Shown: in pieces, positions 17,704 to 27,459 of the stretch
Position numbering within the stretch: position 1 is the first letter of the stretch
Layout of the letters: each line of letters opens with the position of its first letter
Origin: Hyphomicrobiales bacterium
GTDB taxonomy: Bacteria > Pseudomonadota > Alphaproteobacteria > Rhizobiales > Rhizobiaceae
Direction: 5' to 3'
NCBI GenBank assembly: GCA_900466945.1
Contig: UBNV01000006.1
Location: forward strand, 62,001-126,000
DNA: 64,000 nucleotides
The notes under the pieces: generated by a model
What the model saw: the letters and a program-made list of their open reading frames with translations, nothing else
Told to the model about the DNA's origin: nothing
Database searches by the model: none
Made by a program: the position numbers and the translations under genes

Positions 17704-18804
17704 TCAGACGATTTCCGTCGCAGAGATCTGGATCCCGAAGCCTTCCAGGCCGACATAGTGGCGCTCGCGCGACGAAAAGAGCCGGATCGAGGTGACGCCG
17801 AGATCCTTGAGGATTTGTGCGCCGAGCCCGATCTCCAGCCATTCGCTCTCGCGGGCCTGGGCTTCCTGATGGCCTTCCCGGTCATGTTTGCCGGTGCGTG
17901 CGGTGGTCGAAACGCCGACGCCGACCGAGCCCTCGCGCAAATAGACGATGACGCCGCGGCCCTTCTCCGAAATCCGTTTCATGATGCCGTCGATCTGGCG
18001 GTCGGTGCCGAAGACGTCACGGCCGACATCTTCCAGATGGAGGCGCACGGGAATGTCTTCTCCGTCCCTGATATCGCCGAACACGACTGCCAGGTGCTGC
18101 ATGGGATCCCAGGGCAGGGAATAGGCATAGGCCTTGGCCGCGCCATAGGGCGTCTGGACGTCGAATTTCGACTTGAGCTCGATCAGCATTTCTTTGCGCT
18201 GGCGATAGGCAATGAGGTCGGCGACCGAAACCTGCTTCAGCTTGTGCTGTTCGGCAAACGCCGCCACCTGCGGGCCGCGCATCACGGTGCCGTCGTCATT
18301 GACCAGTTCCGAGATCACGCCGATCGGCGGCAGGCCCGCCATGTTGCAGAGATCGACGGCCGCTTCCGTATGACCGGACCGCATCAACACGCCGCCTTCG
18401 CGAGACACCAGCGGGAAGATGTGCCCCGGGCGGACGAAATCGACGGCGCCGACATTCGGATTGGCGAGATTGCGCACCGTCAGCGTCCGGTCGTCAGCCG
18501 AAATTCCGGTCGTCGTGCCATGCTTGAAATCGACCGATACGGTGAAGGCCGTCGTATGCGCACTGTCATTCTCGGCGACCATGGCCGAAAGGTTCAGCCG
18601 CTTGGCCTCTTCCTTCGGCATCGGCGCGCAGACAATGCCCGACGTGTGGCGCACGATGAAGGCCATTTTCTCGGACGTGCAATGAACCGCAGCGACGATC
18701 AGGTCGCCCTCGTTCTCGCGTCCGTCATCGTCCATGACCACGACGATTTCACCAGCTTCGAAGGCCCGGATTGCCTCGACGACACGCTTCTGGTCATAGC
18801 TCAT
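17704..18804 (-). CDS. ribB: 3,4-dihydroxy-2-butanone-4-phosphate synthase (RibB with degenerate RibA-like half)
   Basis: Riboflavin pathway enzyme converting ribulose 5-phosphate to dihydroxybutanone phosphate. The N-terminal domain (residues 1-205) is complete: DDDGRENEGDLIVAA, TSGIVCAPMP, GHIFPLVSREGGVLMRSGHTEA. The C-terminal ~150 residues resemble GTP cyclohydrolase II, but the three zinc cysteines are absent: where RibA has HSECxTGDxxGSxRCDC this protein reads HLEDVGRDVFGTDRQID. So the second half is probably not catalytic (RibBX-type). The ATG at 18804 starts 10 bases after aroC ends, suggesting an aroC-ribB operon. Confidence 0.93.
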   Translation of the reverse strand: MSYDQKRVVEAIRAFEAGEIVVVMDDDGRENEGDLIVAAVHCTSEKMAFIVRHTSGIVCAPMPKEEAKRLNLSAMVAENDSAHTTAFTVSVDFKHGTTTGISADDRTLTVRNLANPNVGAVDFVRPGHIFPLVSREGGVLMRSGHTEAAVDLCNMAGLPPIGVISELVNDDGTVMRGPQVAAFAEQHKLKQVSVADLIAYRQRKEMLIELKSKFDVQTPYGAAKAYAYSLPWDPMQHLAVVFGDIRDGEDIPVRLHLEDVGRDVFGTDRQIDGIMKRISEKGRGVIVYLREGSVGVGVSTTARTGKHDREGHQEAQARESEWLEIGLGAQILKDLGVTSIRLFSSRERHYVGLEGFGIQISATEIV

Positions 18805-18814
18805 GGGGTAGTCC

Positions 18815-19909
18815 TCACCTTGTCCGGCCGTTCTGGCCACGGTCTCTTAGAATATGGTCGAGAATGATGCAGGCGAGCATCGCTTCGCCGACAGGAACGG
18901 CGCGAATGCCGACGCACGGGTCGTGACGTCCCTTGGTCCGCACGTCCACCTCGTTGCCATCAGCATCAATCGAACGCTTCTCCGTCAGGATCGACGAAGT
19001 TGGCTTGATCGCGAAACGCGCAACGATTGGCTCGCCGGTCGAAATGCCACCCAGAATGCCGCCGGCATGGTTCGACAGGAAGACCGGCTTGCCATCGGCC
19101 CCAATCCGCATCTCGTCGGCATTTTCTTCGCCGGTGATCTCGGCGGCCTCAAAGCCGTTGCCGATCTCGACGCCCTTGACCGCGTTTATCGACATCAGCC
19201 CGGAGGCAATGTCCTGGTCGAGCTTGCCGTAAACCGGTGCCCCGATCCCGGCCGGCACGCCTTCAGCCACGACTTCGATCACGGCGCCGACGGAAGAACC
19301 GGCCTTGCGGATGCCGTCGAGATATTCTTCGAACACCGGGACCATGGCGGCATCCGGGCAGAAGAACGGGTTCTGGTCGACCTGCGCCCAGTCCCAGTTG
19401 TCGCGGTTGATCTTGTGCGTGCCGATCTGCACCAGTGCGCCACGAATGGTGACGTCGGGCATGGCAAGCCGTGCGAGAGCCCCGGCTGCCACGCGGGCCG
19501 CCGTCTCGCGCGCAGACGAGCGCCCGCCACCGCGATAGTCGCGGATCCCGTATTTCAGATCATAGGTATAGTCGGCATGGCCGGGGCGATAACGCTTGGC
19601 GATGTCGCCGTAATCCTTCGAGCGCTGGTCGGTATTCTCGATGAAGAGGGACACGGGCGTGCCCGTCGTGATCATCGTGCCGTCTTCCTGCGGCATGACG
19701 CCGGAGAGCACCTTCACGATGTCGTCTTCACGCCGCTGCGTCACGAAACGCGACTGGCCCGGCTTGCGCTTGTCCATGAAGGCCTGCAGGTCCTCTTGGG
19801 CGAAACGGATGCCCGGAGGGCAGCCGTCGACGACCGCGCCGAGCGCCGGTCCGTGGCTTTCGCCCCAGGTGGTGACGCGGAAGAGATGACCGAAGGTGTT
19901 GTGCGACAT
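18815..19909 (-). CDS. aroC: Chorismate synthase
   Basis: Final enzyme of the shikimate pathway, converting EPSP to chorismate with reduced FMN. The 364 residues match the family. Signatures seen: [18 protein letters not shown] near the start, [37 protein letters not shown] (~residues 105-140 in parts), and [16 protein letters not shown] at the end. The ATG at 19909 gives the standard [10 protein letters not shown]-terminus; the upstream frame lacks conservation. It is followed by ribB after a 10-base gap. Confidence 0.97.
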   Translation of the reverse strand: MSHNTFGHLFRVTTWGESHGPALGAVVDGCPPGIRFAQEDLQAFMDKRKPGQSRFVTQRREDDIVKVLSGVMPQEDGTMITTGTPVSLFIENTDQRSKDYGDIAKRYRPGHADYTYDLKYGIRDYRGGGRSSARETAARVAAGALARLAMPDVTIRGALVQIGTHKINRDNWDWAQVDQNPFFCPDAAMVPVFEEYLDGIRKAGSSVGAVIEVVAEGVPAGIGAPVYGKLDQDIASGLMSINAVKGVEIGNGFEAAEITGEENADEMRIGADGKPVFLSNHAGGILGGISTGEPIVARFAIKPTSSILTEKRSIDADGNEVDVRTKGRHDPCVGIRAVPVGEAMLACIILDHILRDRGQNGRTR

Positions 19910-20083
19910 GCCTGAGCTACCATTCCATTCTCGCCATCCGGAACGTCTCCCGTCTGGCCCTGCCTTGGATGGGGTCACTCATAGAGCAAATCCGCAATTT
20001 CTGTGAAGCGCTTTTGCGCCCCTTGCCGCTGTTTTGCGACAACACAGTGTCACCGAATGCGCGATGGTCCGTTCTCCTGCCGC

Positions 20084-23000
20084 TCACGAGGCCTTGCGTT
20101 GCGGCAGGTGATCGACGAAGCGGGTGAAATCGTCGAAGGAAAGTGGCTTTGCGAAGGCATAGCCCTGCAGATAGTCGCAGCCGAGCTGCCGCAGAATACC
20201 AGCATGTTCATGCGTCTCCACGCCTTCCGCCACGGTCTCGATTCCGAGCGAACGGGCGATCTCGACGATATTGCGCACCAGACTGCGTTCCTGCGGCTTT
20301 ACCGTGACGGGAAGCACGAGCTGGCGGTCGATCTTCAACCGCTTCGGTTTCAGCTTCAAAAGACTGACGATCGAAGTGTGGCCAGTGCCGAAATCGTCGA
20401 TCTCGATGTCGATGCCCAGCGACTTGATCTTGTCGATATTGTCGGAGGCAAGCGTGTCGCTTTCGTCGAGGAAGATCGATTCCACCAGTTCGAAACAGAT
20501 CGAGCCTGGATTGATCGCAAGCCCCTTCAACTGGTCGATGAGGTGGTCGTCATGCAGCCGCTTGGATGACACGTTCACCGAAATGCGTGGCACCTGCATA
20601 CCGAGTGCCGTCCAGCGCATCTGGTCCTTCAGCGCCGTCTGCAGCACCAGTTCGTCGATGCGGGCCATCACGTTCAGGTCTTCCGCGACTTTGAGGAAAT
20701 TGCCGGAGGCCAGGATGCCACGATCTGGATGACGCCAGCGGATCAGGGCCTCGGCACCGCAGAGCTGCATGCTGGATGCCTCGAACTGCGGCTGGTAGTA
20801 GACGACGAACTCGTCCCGGTCGAAGCCAGCGAGAATGTCATCGGCCATGCGCTTCTTGGCGACGATGTTGGCCTGCAGGTCAGGCGTGAAGAACTCGTAG
20901 CAGTTCCGGCCCTTTTCCTTGGCCTGGTACAGCGCAATGTCTGCATTGATCAGGATCTTGCGCGCATCGGGCGAGGGGCCCTGCGCCTGCGCAATGCCAA
21001 TCGACACGCCGCAGCGGCAGTCGAAACCCTCAAAGTCGAGCGGCAGGCGCATTTCCTCGATGATCTTGTTGGCAAGTGTCGCCAGTTCCTCGACGGTAGT
21101 CTGGCGGCGAGCCAGTACGACGAATTCGTCGCCGCCGATACGGGCGACCAGATCGCCGCGCGGCACGTGTTTCATCAGGATGCGCGAGGCATGGACCAGC
21201 ATGGCGTCCCCGGCCGCATGGCCGAGTGTGTCGTTGATTTCCTTGAAGCGGTCGAGATCGAGGTGGAGGATCGCGAAGCGCGTCGCCTGCCGATCGCCAC
21301 TGCGCCCCAGCGCATCGAGCTCGAGATCGAGCTTGCGCCTGTTGGCCAGCGAGGTGAGGGGATCATGCAGCGCGTTGAATTCGATGCGGTTCTTGGCGAG
21401 CTCCAGCTCGATGTTGCGCATGTCGGCTTCCGCCTTGGCATTGCGCAGCTGCTCGGCGAGCAGCGCATCTGTAGTGACGTCGAAAGCAATGCCGATCAGC
21501 TTTTTCTTGCCGTCGCGACCGACATGCGGCTGCCCGACGGAGCGGATGTAGCGCATCTCGCCGTTCTGCAGCACCACGCGCTGGGTCGTGTTGATGATCT
21601 GGTCGAGTGTCACGGCGCGCTTTGTCGCCAGTTGGATATCGCCGCGGTCGTCGGGATGAATGCGCGAAAGCCAGACGTGTTCGGAGACCGCCTTGTCGGT
21701 GAACGGTACGCCATAGAGCTGGTGCATGCGCTCATCCCAGATGGCGGTCTTGGTCACGGGGTCACCTTCCCACGTGCCGCAATTGTACGAGCCGAGCGCA
21801 AGGTCCAGCCGCTGAGAGGCCTCCGCCAGCTGATGTTCACGGCTCGACAGCTCCTCGAGCGCGAGTTCGAGCTCGGCATTCTTGATGTCGCTGTTTTCCT
21901 TCGCCTTGCTGAGCGACTGGGTGAGCAGCGTATCGGTGGTGACGTCGCAGACGATGCCGGTGATGCTGCCGTCGTGTGTGCGTGCGCCGACAGAGCGCAG
22001 GTAGCGGAAGCTCTGGTCCGACAGAGGGACCCGGTAATTGATGTCCCAGTGGTCGGCCGTCGCGGCAACGACGCAATCGAAGTAGAGCTGCTCGCCCTTG
22101 CCGATATCGTCGGCGTGCAGCGAGGCGAACCAGTCGGCCAGCCTGTCCTCGTCGTCGACAAGGCTCGCGGGCAGGCCATGCAGACCGGCACTGCGGCTGT
22201 CCCAGATCAGCGCATGAGATGTCGCATCGACTTCCCAGATGCCGATATTCGATGTTTCGAGCGCCAGCTGGAAGCGTTGTGACAATTCGAGCAGTCGCTG
22301 TTCGCGCGCCCGCAGGCGAGCGATATTGTGGTTGCGCTCGCTGAGCAGGAAGACGGCGAGCAGCACGGAGATCATCATCGCGATGACACCGGCCAGCACA
22401 AGCAAGCGGCTCGGCAAGAGACGGTTCATCGCCCCGTCCCAGCCGTCGGCTGGAACGCCGTAGATCTGGAACGCAAGGCCTCCGCCGGAGACTGCAAGCG
22501 TCACCGGGTTTTCGTTGAAGATCGTGGGGTCGCCGAAAACGAGAGTTCCGCCTTGGACCGACGGCAATGTAACCGCCAGCTTCGTGTGGTCATGTTCTTC
22601 ATGCTCCGGCAATTCATCTTCCGACAGAAGTGCATGCTCGTTGAAGAACCTGTCGCCGTTGATCGTGACGATGAGGGAGATCCAGCCCTTTTGAGCCTGC
22701 CAGGGCATGGGCGGCACGGGAATATCTATAACGAACATTCGCTCGTTCTGGCTGAGCGTCGGCGTGAATGCCATGCGCCCCGGATCGCTCAGTGGCTCGA
22801 AGCGGATCGACCGGATATGCGAATTGTCCTTCAGCATGCGCGCGATCGTACGGTTGATTTCGGATGGCGAGATCATGCTGTCGTCGGCGATATCGTCGGC
22901 CATGGCGAGCGCCAGATCCGTATCGCGCAGGATCTGCGTCTCGATCTCGGACTTCACGTGCCGCAACCGGTCGAGCACGGTGTGTTCGATCCGGCCGCGT

Positions 23001-23158
23001 TCGCTGAGTGCCGTCTGTCTGTCGATCATCAGCCCCGCAGAGACGATCACGACACTCAGCACGGCGCCTCCGATCAGCCAGAGCATGCCGTTGCCCCATC
23101 TGCTCGCGGCACGCGGGTCCCTCGTCAAGTCGCGCAAGTGTAAGTATCCCCTGATCAC
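20084..23158 (-). CDS. PAS-PAS-GGDEF-EAL cyclic-di-GMP signalling protein
   Basis: A 1024-residue membrane protein. Order: TM1 (~residues 25-45), a periplasmic sensor of about 210 residues, TM2 (~255-278), two PAS domains (~290-415 and ~445-575, both with the WxxNY/YRRVxL-like pattern around DWxIN and IINTTQRVVL), GGDEF (motif RIGGDEF at ~673) and EAL (EALIRW at ~801, with DDFGTGHTS and a C-terminal ETVAEGVET). Both catalytic motifs look intact, so it could make or degrade cyclic-di-GMP. The GTG start is tentative; an ATG lies 24 codons in. It stands alone, divergent from a DUF1344 gene. Confidence 0.92.
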   Translation of the reverse strand: MIRGYLHLRDLTRDPRAASRWGNGMLWLIGGAVLSVVIVSAGLMIDRQTALSERGRIEHTVLDRLRHVKSEIETQILRDTDLALAMADDIADDSMISPSEINRTIARMLKDNSHIRSIRFEPLSDPGRMAFTPTLSQNERMFVIDIPVPPMPWQAQKGWISLIVTINGDRFFNEHALLSEDELPEHEEHDHTKLAVTLPSVQGGTLVFGDPTIFNENPVTLAVSGGGLAFQIYGVPADGWDGAMNRLLPSRLLVLAGVIAMMISVLLAVFLLSERNHNIARLRAREQRLLELSQRFQLALETSNIGIWEVDATSHALIWDSRSAGLHGLPASLVDDEDRLADWFASLHADDIGKGEQLYFDCVVAATADHWDINYRVPLSDQSFRYLRSVGARTHDGSITGIVCDVTTDTLLTQSLSKAKENSDIKNAELELALEELSSREHQLAEASQRLDLALGSYNCGTWEGDPVTKTAIWDERMHQLYGVPFTDKAVSEHVWLSRIHPDDRGDIQLATKRAVTLDQIINTTQRVVLQNGEMRYIRSVGQPHVGRDGKKKLIGIAFDVTTDALLAEQLRNAKAEADMRNIELELAKNRIEFNALHDPLTSLANRRKLDLELDALGRSGDRQATRFAILHLDLDRFKEINDTLGHAAGDAMLVHASRILMKHVPRGDLVARIGGDEFVVLARRQTTVEELATLANKIIEEMRLPLDFEGFDCRCGVSIGIAQAQGPSPDARKILINADIALYQAKEKGRNCYEFFTPDLQANIVAKKRMADDILAGFDRDEFVVYYQPQFEASSMQLCGAEALIRWRHPDRGILASGNFLKVAEDLNVMARIDELVLQTALKDQMRWTALGMQVPRISVNVSSKRLHDDHLIDQLKGLAINPGSICFELVESIFLDESDTLASDNIDKIKSLGIDIEIDDFGTGHTSIVSLLKLKPKRLKIDRQLVLPVTVKPQERSLVRNIVEIARSLGIETVAEGVETHEHAGILRQLGCDYLQGYAFAKPLSFDDFTRFVDHLPQRKAS

Positions 23159-23423
23159 CTATTCGGCTAAGTCTATGCGCCGCCGGTTAATTTAGGATTT
23201 CAGGAGACGCAGGCATTTCGACTCGCCTTACTCTTGAGCGAATGGAGGCTTTGCGCGAAATACCACCGAAAACGGTCAGGATAACCTGTTCACGCGGCTT
23301 GATCCTGCCCGCCGTTCGGGTCCACACTCTCATCGAATTGTCATCATCGCGGGCGAATTCCGCCACATTCGGGAGGCTAGTTTGCAGAGGTTGTCAGCAG
23401 TGATTTTGTCCAGGGTGGTTCAA

Positions 23424-23684
23424 ATGCGTGTCGTGATCTCTTTGCTTCTTGCAACGGCAAGCTTCCTGTCTCCGGTTGCTGTTCTCGCCGGCAGTGCCGA
23501 CGTCGAAGCGACCATCCAGGATGTGAACATCGATGGCATGAGCCTGGTGCTCGACGATGGCAAGACCTATGCGGTTCCTGCCGAGTTCAACTTCGAGGGC
23601 CTCGAGCCCGGCCAGAAGGTCATCGTCTTCTACACGGAAGTGGACGGCAAGCGCGTCGTCGACGATCTGGAAGTCTTGCAGTGA
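23424..23684 (+). CDS. DUF1344 domain-containing exported protein
   Basis: An 86-residue secreted protein: signal peptide MRVVISLLLATASFLSPVAV with a likely cleavage after VLA-G (~residue 23), then a small DUF1344 domain (ATIQDVNIDGMSLVLDDGKT, VPAEFNFEGLEPGQKV). The family is common in rhizobia and has no known function. I use the internal ATG at 23424 because it gives a clean signal peptide; a frame starting 14 codons earlier lacks one. About 265 bp separate it from the divergent upstream gene, with no gene seen in that gap. Confidence 0.82.
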   Translation: MRVVISLLLATASFLSPVAVLAGSADVEATIQDVNIDGMSLVLDDGKTYAVPAEFNFEGLEPGQKVIVFYTEVDGKRVVDDLEVLQ

Positions 23685-23726
23685 TGGAAATCAGGGCCGC
23701 CTGCATGGGGTGGCCCGGTTTAGCGA

Positions 23727-24317
23727 TCAGAGCCAGCCGATCGACTTCTGATCGCGATCGATCTTGAGGATCCTGTCCTGCGGAATGTTCATCTCGCAGG
23801 CCTCGTCTTCGCTGACCTCGGCGATCAGGCGGAAGCAGCTTCGGATCACCCCGCCATGGCTGACGCAGACGGTCGGCCGTTCGACCGACTTCAGCCACGC
23901 ACCAATCCGCCAGGACAGGATTTCATAACTTTCGGCGTCGTCGCCGGGGGGAATGAAGCCCCATTTCTGTCTTGCTCTTTCTTCAACCCTCTCCGGCGAG
24001 ACTTGAGCAAGCTCCGGCAGGGTCGAGCCCTCCCAATCGCCGAACGAAAGCTCTTTCAGCCGCTCGTCGATCGTGTAGTCACCGGGGGGAAGGCCCATGG
24101 CCGCCCTGACACGCTCCATGGTGTCGCGGGTGCGCCCGAGCGGTGAGCTCACAAAATCGAAATTCCTTGCGCTGGCGCCGAGGATTTGCGCGAGCTTCTG
24201 TCCATTTTCTGTGGCCTGCTGGCGGCCGATGTCGTTGAGGCCGATATCCTTCTGCCCCTGCATGCGACCTTCGGCGTTCCAGTCGGTCTGGCCGTGACGG
24301 ATCATGTAGATGAGCAC
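23727..24317 (-). CDS. Histidine phosphatase family protein (phosphoglycerate-mutase-like)
   Basis: A 196-residue member of the histidine phosphatase superfamily. The phospho-histidine motif is at the N-terminus (YMIRHGQTDWNAEGRMQG), with the second catalytic histidine in TVCVSHGGVIRSCF (~residue 150). The GTG start sits 16 bases after fabI. Substrate is unknown; annotation as phosphoglycerate mutase in relatives is by homology only. It converges on the DUF1344 gene. Confidence 0.88.
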   Translation of the reverse strand: MLIYMIRHGQTDWNAEGRMQGQKDIGLNDIGRQQATENGQKLAQILGASARNFDFVSSPLGRTRDTMERVRAAMGLPPGDYTIDERLKELSFGDWEGSTLPELAQVSPERVEERARQKWGFIPPGDDAESYEILSWRIGAWLKSVERPTVCVSHGGVIRSCFRLIAEVSEDEACEMNIPQDRILKIDRDQKSIGWL

Positions 24318-24333
24318 GGCGCAGTCTCCGATG

Positions 24334-25152
24334 TCAGTCCTTGCCGAGCACGATGTCGGGCGCGTCCACCGACTTCATGCCAACCGTGTGATAGCCGCAA
24401 TCGACGTGGTGCACTTCGCCCGAAACGCCTGTCGATAGGTCCGACAGGAGGTACATGCCCGACTGGCCCACCTCGTCCGTGGTGACATTGCGCTTTAGCG
24501 GCGAGTGATACTCGTTCCACTTTAGAATATAGCGGAAGTCGCCGATGCCGGAAGCGGCGAGCGTCTTGATCGGGCCGGCCGAGATCGCGTTGACGCGAAT
24601 GCCGCGCCCGCCCATGTCGACGGCGAGGTAACGCACGGAGGCCTCGAGGGCTGCCTTGGCGACGCCCATGACGTTGTAGTGCGGCATGACCTTTTCGGCG
24701 CCGTAATAGGTGAGCGTCAAAAGCGAGCCGCCATCGTTCATGATCTTTTCGGCGCGGGCGGCAACGGCTGTGAACGAATAGACGGAGATGTCCATCGTGC
24801 GGGCAAAGTTGTCGCGGCTCGTCTCGATATAGCGTCCGGTCAGCTCGTCCTTGTCGGAGAAGGCAATCGCATGCACGACGAAGTCAATCTTGCCCCAATG
24901 CGTCTCAAGATTGCTGAAGACGGCATCGATGCTGTCGAGATTGGTCACGTCGCAGTCGCCGGCGAGGAAGGCATCCAGTTCCTTGGCCAGGGGCTCGACC
25001 CGCTTCTTCAGCGCGTCCCCTTGCCAGGTGAGGGCAATCTCGGCACCCTGGTCGCGACAGGCCTTTGCAATGCCCCAGGCGATGGAGCGATTGTTGGCGA
25101 CACCCATGATGACGCCGCGCTTGCCTGCCATGAGGCCGGAACCTTGAACCAT
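24334..25152 (-). CDS. fabI: Enoyl-[acyl-carrier-protein] reductase (NADH)
   Basis: Last reductive step of each fatty-acid elongation cycle; short-chain dehydrogenase fold of 272 residues. Seen: nucleotide-binding GVANNRSIAWGIAKA (~residues 17-31), and the FabI-type Tyr-x6-Lys pair in YNVMGVAKAALEASVRY, preceded by LLTLTYYGAEKVMPH. The upstream YxSxxxY spacing is of the classical FabI type. The ATG at 25152 (MVQGSGLMAGKRG) is used; an internal ATG eight codons in is possible. 254 bp upstream, before the DnaJ-like gene, hold no gene I can support. Confidence 0.95.
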   Translation of the reverse strand: MVQGSGLMAGKRGVIMGVANNRSIAWGIAKACRDQGAEIALTWQGDALKKRVEPLAKELDAFLAGDCDVTNLDSIDAVFSNLETHWGKIDFVVHAIAFSDKDELTGRYIETSRDNFARTMDISVYSFTAVAARAEKIMNDGGSLLTLTYYGAEKVMPHYNVMGVAKAALEASVRYLAVDMGGRGIRVNAISAGPIKTLAASGIGDFRYILKWNEYHSPLKRNVTTDEVGQSGMYLLSDLSTGVSGEVHHVDCGYHTVGMKSVDAPDIVLGKD

Positions 25153-25406
25153 ATCGAGACCCTTTGAGACTTTCGTTGGTGGAGCCTATGGCATAGGCTG
25201 TTCCACCGTTCAAGATTGCAGCCCGACATCGATGCATCCGTGCCCCGACAATTCATGCCGGTGCCTGAAATCCTTCATATGTCAGGTTAAAGTGCCGCCG
25301 CAGGCCCCGCGTTCTTGCTCGTCGGTGCCGCGCGTCCGTCCTTGTCTGCAGGTGCCGAGACACCGGCCGACGACGCGCTCGGGTCGGGTCTCTAAGGCGC
25401 CAAGCC

Positions 25407-26714
25407 TCAGATATAGAGCCCTTCGCGCATCAGGCGCATGAGGTCGGTCACCTTCTCGTCGGGCTTTTCCCACAGCATCACACGCAATTCCACGACGAGC
25501 GCGCCGCGGGCGCCATCGCCATTGGGCAGGCCCAGATCTTCGATTCGGATCATCTGATCGGAGTTGGACCAGGCGGGAACGCTGACGGGCACCATCGTGC
25601 CATCAGGTCCTTCGACCTGCGTCTCGCAGCCGAGTACGGCATTCTCCAGCGTGATCGGCAGAACGGTCCGGATGTCAAACTGGTCGACAATGAAACGTTC
25701 GGCGCGGAGCACCTTGATGGTCACCGCTACGTCACCGCGCTGCAGCCCCTGGAACTTCAGCCCCTGGTTCTTCAGGCGCACAACATGGCCCTCGGTCACG
25801 CCGTCAAGCGGCACGCGCACTTCGCGCCCGTCATTGAGCGTGATCGGCACGGATTTCTGTTCGAGCAGATCGGCGATCGCGACCACGGCCTCGGCGAAAA
25901 TATCTGGCGCCTTTTCCGGCAGCGGAGGAGGCGCGCCCCGCAGGCGCCGCACCAGCGAGCTCAAAAGTTCGATCGGCGCCAGCAGCGGAGAAGCGGCCGG
26001 CTTCAGGGGCATGCCCTCTGCGAGCTCGGCGGCCTCCTGTTCCCGACGCAGGCTCTCGGCGGCAGCTGCAGCCTCCGGGCTGTCGCCGAAGATTCGCGAT
26101 GCTGCTTCTTCGGGGCCGGATGCAGTTCCACCGACAGATGCCGTCGGACCGGTGGTCGTGCCGGCCGTCGAGCCGCCGGCGGCACCGCCGTTCGAAGCAC
26201 GGGATGTCGCCTTGTCCGCACCGGCTCCAGCCGCAGCGGCGTCTGCCGGTTCGTCCTTCACACCCGCGCTGGCGTTAGGCTGAGCCTGGGCCTGCGTCTT
26301 GGCTTTGGCGTCTGCCGCCTGTTCCTTCGCGGCTTTCATCTTGGCAGCCTGGGCGGCGTCCGCCTTGGCCTTCTCCGCCTCCGCGCGCGCCAGTTCCTCC
26401 AGAACCCGCTCGGCATTCGCCTTTGCCTGCTTGGCCTTTTCGGCAGCCTCCCGGGCCGCGTTGCGTTGCTGCATGATCGTCTGTTCGCGTTCCAAGGCTT
26501 CGACCTTCATGCGTTGTTGGTCATACCGGCTTCGCTTGGCCGGATCCTTCAGCACCTCATAGGCACGGCCCATTTCCGCAAAGCGGTTATGCGCATGCGG
26601 GTCGTCCCGGTTCTGGTCCGGGTGCACGGATTTCGCCTTCGTGCGCCACGCCGCCTTGATTTCGTCTGCGCCGGCATCGCGCTTCACGCCGAGTATCGAA
26701 TAGAAATCACGCAT
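25407..26714 (-). CDS. DnaJ-like chaperone with alanine-rich linker, no zinc finger
   Basis: A 435-residue protein. A J-domain at residues 1-65 contains the HPD motif (SVHPDQNRDD). Residues ~70-240 are a charged/alanine-rich low-complexity region (EKAKQAKANAERV, AAAAGAGADKATSRAS), probably coiled coil then disordered. Residues ~265-435 form the C-terminal substrate-binding part (RFIVDQFDIRTVLPITLENAVLG, VPAWSNSDQMIRIEDLGLPNG). The four CxxCxGxG repeats of DnaJ are absent, so it is CbpA-like in the C-terminal half. It should be a co-chaperone for DnaK. ATG 26714 is chosen over a start five codons upstream. Confidence 0.88.
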   Translation of the reverse strand: MRDFYSILGVKRDAGADEIKAAWRTKAKSVHPDQNRDDPHAHNRFAEMGRAYEVLKDPAKRSRYDQQRMKVEALEREQTIMQQRNAAREAAEKAKQAKANAERVLEELARAEAEKAKADAAQAAKMKAAKEQAADAKAKTQAQAQPNASAGVKDEPADAAAAGAGADKATSRASNGGAAGGSTAGTTTGPTASVGGTASGPEEAASRIFGDSPEAAAAAESLRREQEAAELAEGMPLKPAASPLLAPIELLSSLVRRLRGAPPPLPEKAPDIFAEAVVAIADLLEQKSVPITLNDGREVRVPLDGVTEGHVVRLKNQGLKFQGLQRGDVAVTIKVLRAERFIVDQFDIRTVLPITLENAVLGCETQVEGPDGTMVPVSVPAWSNSDQMIRIEDLGLPNGDGARGALVVELRVMLWEKPDEKVTDLMRLMREGLYI

Positions 26715-26938
26715 CGAGGACACCAACACACCTCATGCAGCAGGACCCGCTCATGGCGCCCCGTCCGCGAAACTCTTATGCCGTCCCGCCGGATTCATGC
26801 GGGTACGGGATCTACAATCTCGGAAAGCGTCGCACGGGAACTGCTAATCGAACGTTACGCAGCACGTTGAGGCGGAGGCCTATTTCTTCCGGTTTGCTTA
26901 AGCAATTCTTTCGAATGCGACTGAAATCGATCCGGCCT

Positions 26939-27349
26939 TCACGATTGGCGGTCGAAATTCATCAGCTGCCAATTGCCGGTGCCCGCCGTGCAGGTCTTGC
27001 CCGAGAAATAGGCGATGCCTTCATAGGAATGGCGGGTGGTCGAGAAGTTGCGGCAGATCACGCCATTGCCCTTCTCTTCCTGGATCGCCGTCACCACGCC
27101 GGCGCTACCGGTCGTCGCATTGGCCCAGGGAAGCGGCTTGCCTTCCGTCTTGGAAAGATCGGCGGATGACACGGCACTCTGCACCGTCAACTCGTCGGAA
27201 TGGCTGGTCGGATTGCCGGTCTTGGTGACGGTTGCCGTGGAAATCGAACTGTCGACGGTGTCGGAGCCGAACAAGTCCATGCTGCCACCGAAGCATCCGC
27301 TGAGCGGAAGTGTCGCAGCGATGACCAGGAAGATCGAGCTTCTACGCAT
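26939..27349 (-). CDS. RT0821/Lpp0805-type surface lipoprotein
   Basis: A 136-residue probable lipoprotein: signal peptide ending in a lipobox LPLSGC at residues ~15-20, then a mature domain with [24 protein letters not shown] and [10 protein letters not shown], the pattern of the RT0821/Lpp0805 family (17 kDa antigen-like) found across alphaproteobacteria. The ATG at 27349 gives a proper signal peptide; the long upstream frame reads through the pdxH promoter region. It is divergent from pdxH. Role unknown, likely envelope. Confidence 0.82.
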   Translation of the reverse strand: MRRSSIFLVIAATLPLSGCFGGSMDLFGSDTVDSSISTATVTKTGNPTSHSDELTVQSAVSSADLSKTEGKPLPWANATTGSAGVVTAIQEEKGNGVICRNFSTTRHSYEGIAYFSGKTCTAGTGNWQLMNFDRQS

Positions 27350-27459
27350 GCACCAACCCTTTGTACGCTCGACCGACTTTGCTATGTCTTTCAACGGGCC
27401 TAGGATCCAGTGCTTCGTCATCCGCGGCCAATATGCATATCGGGAGCATTTTACACAAT

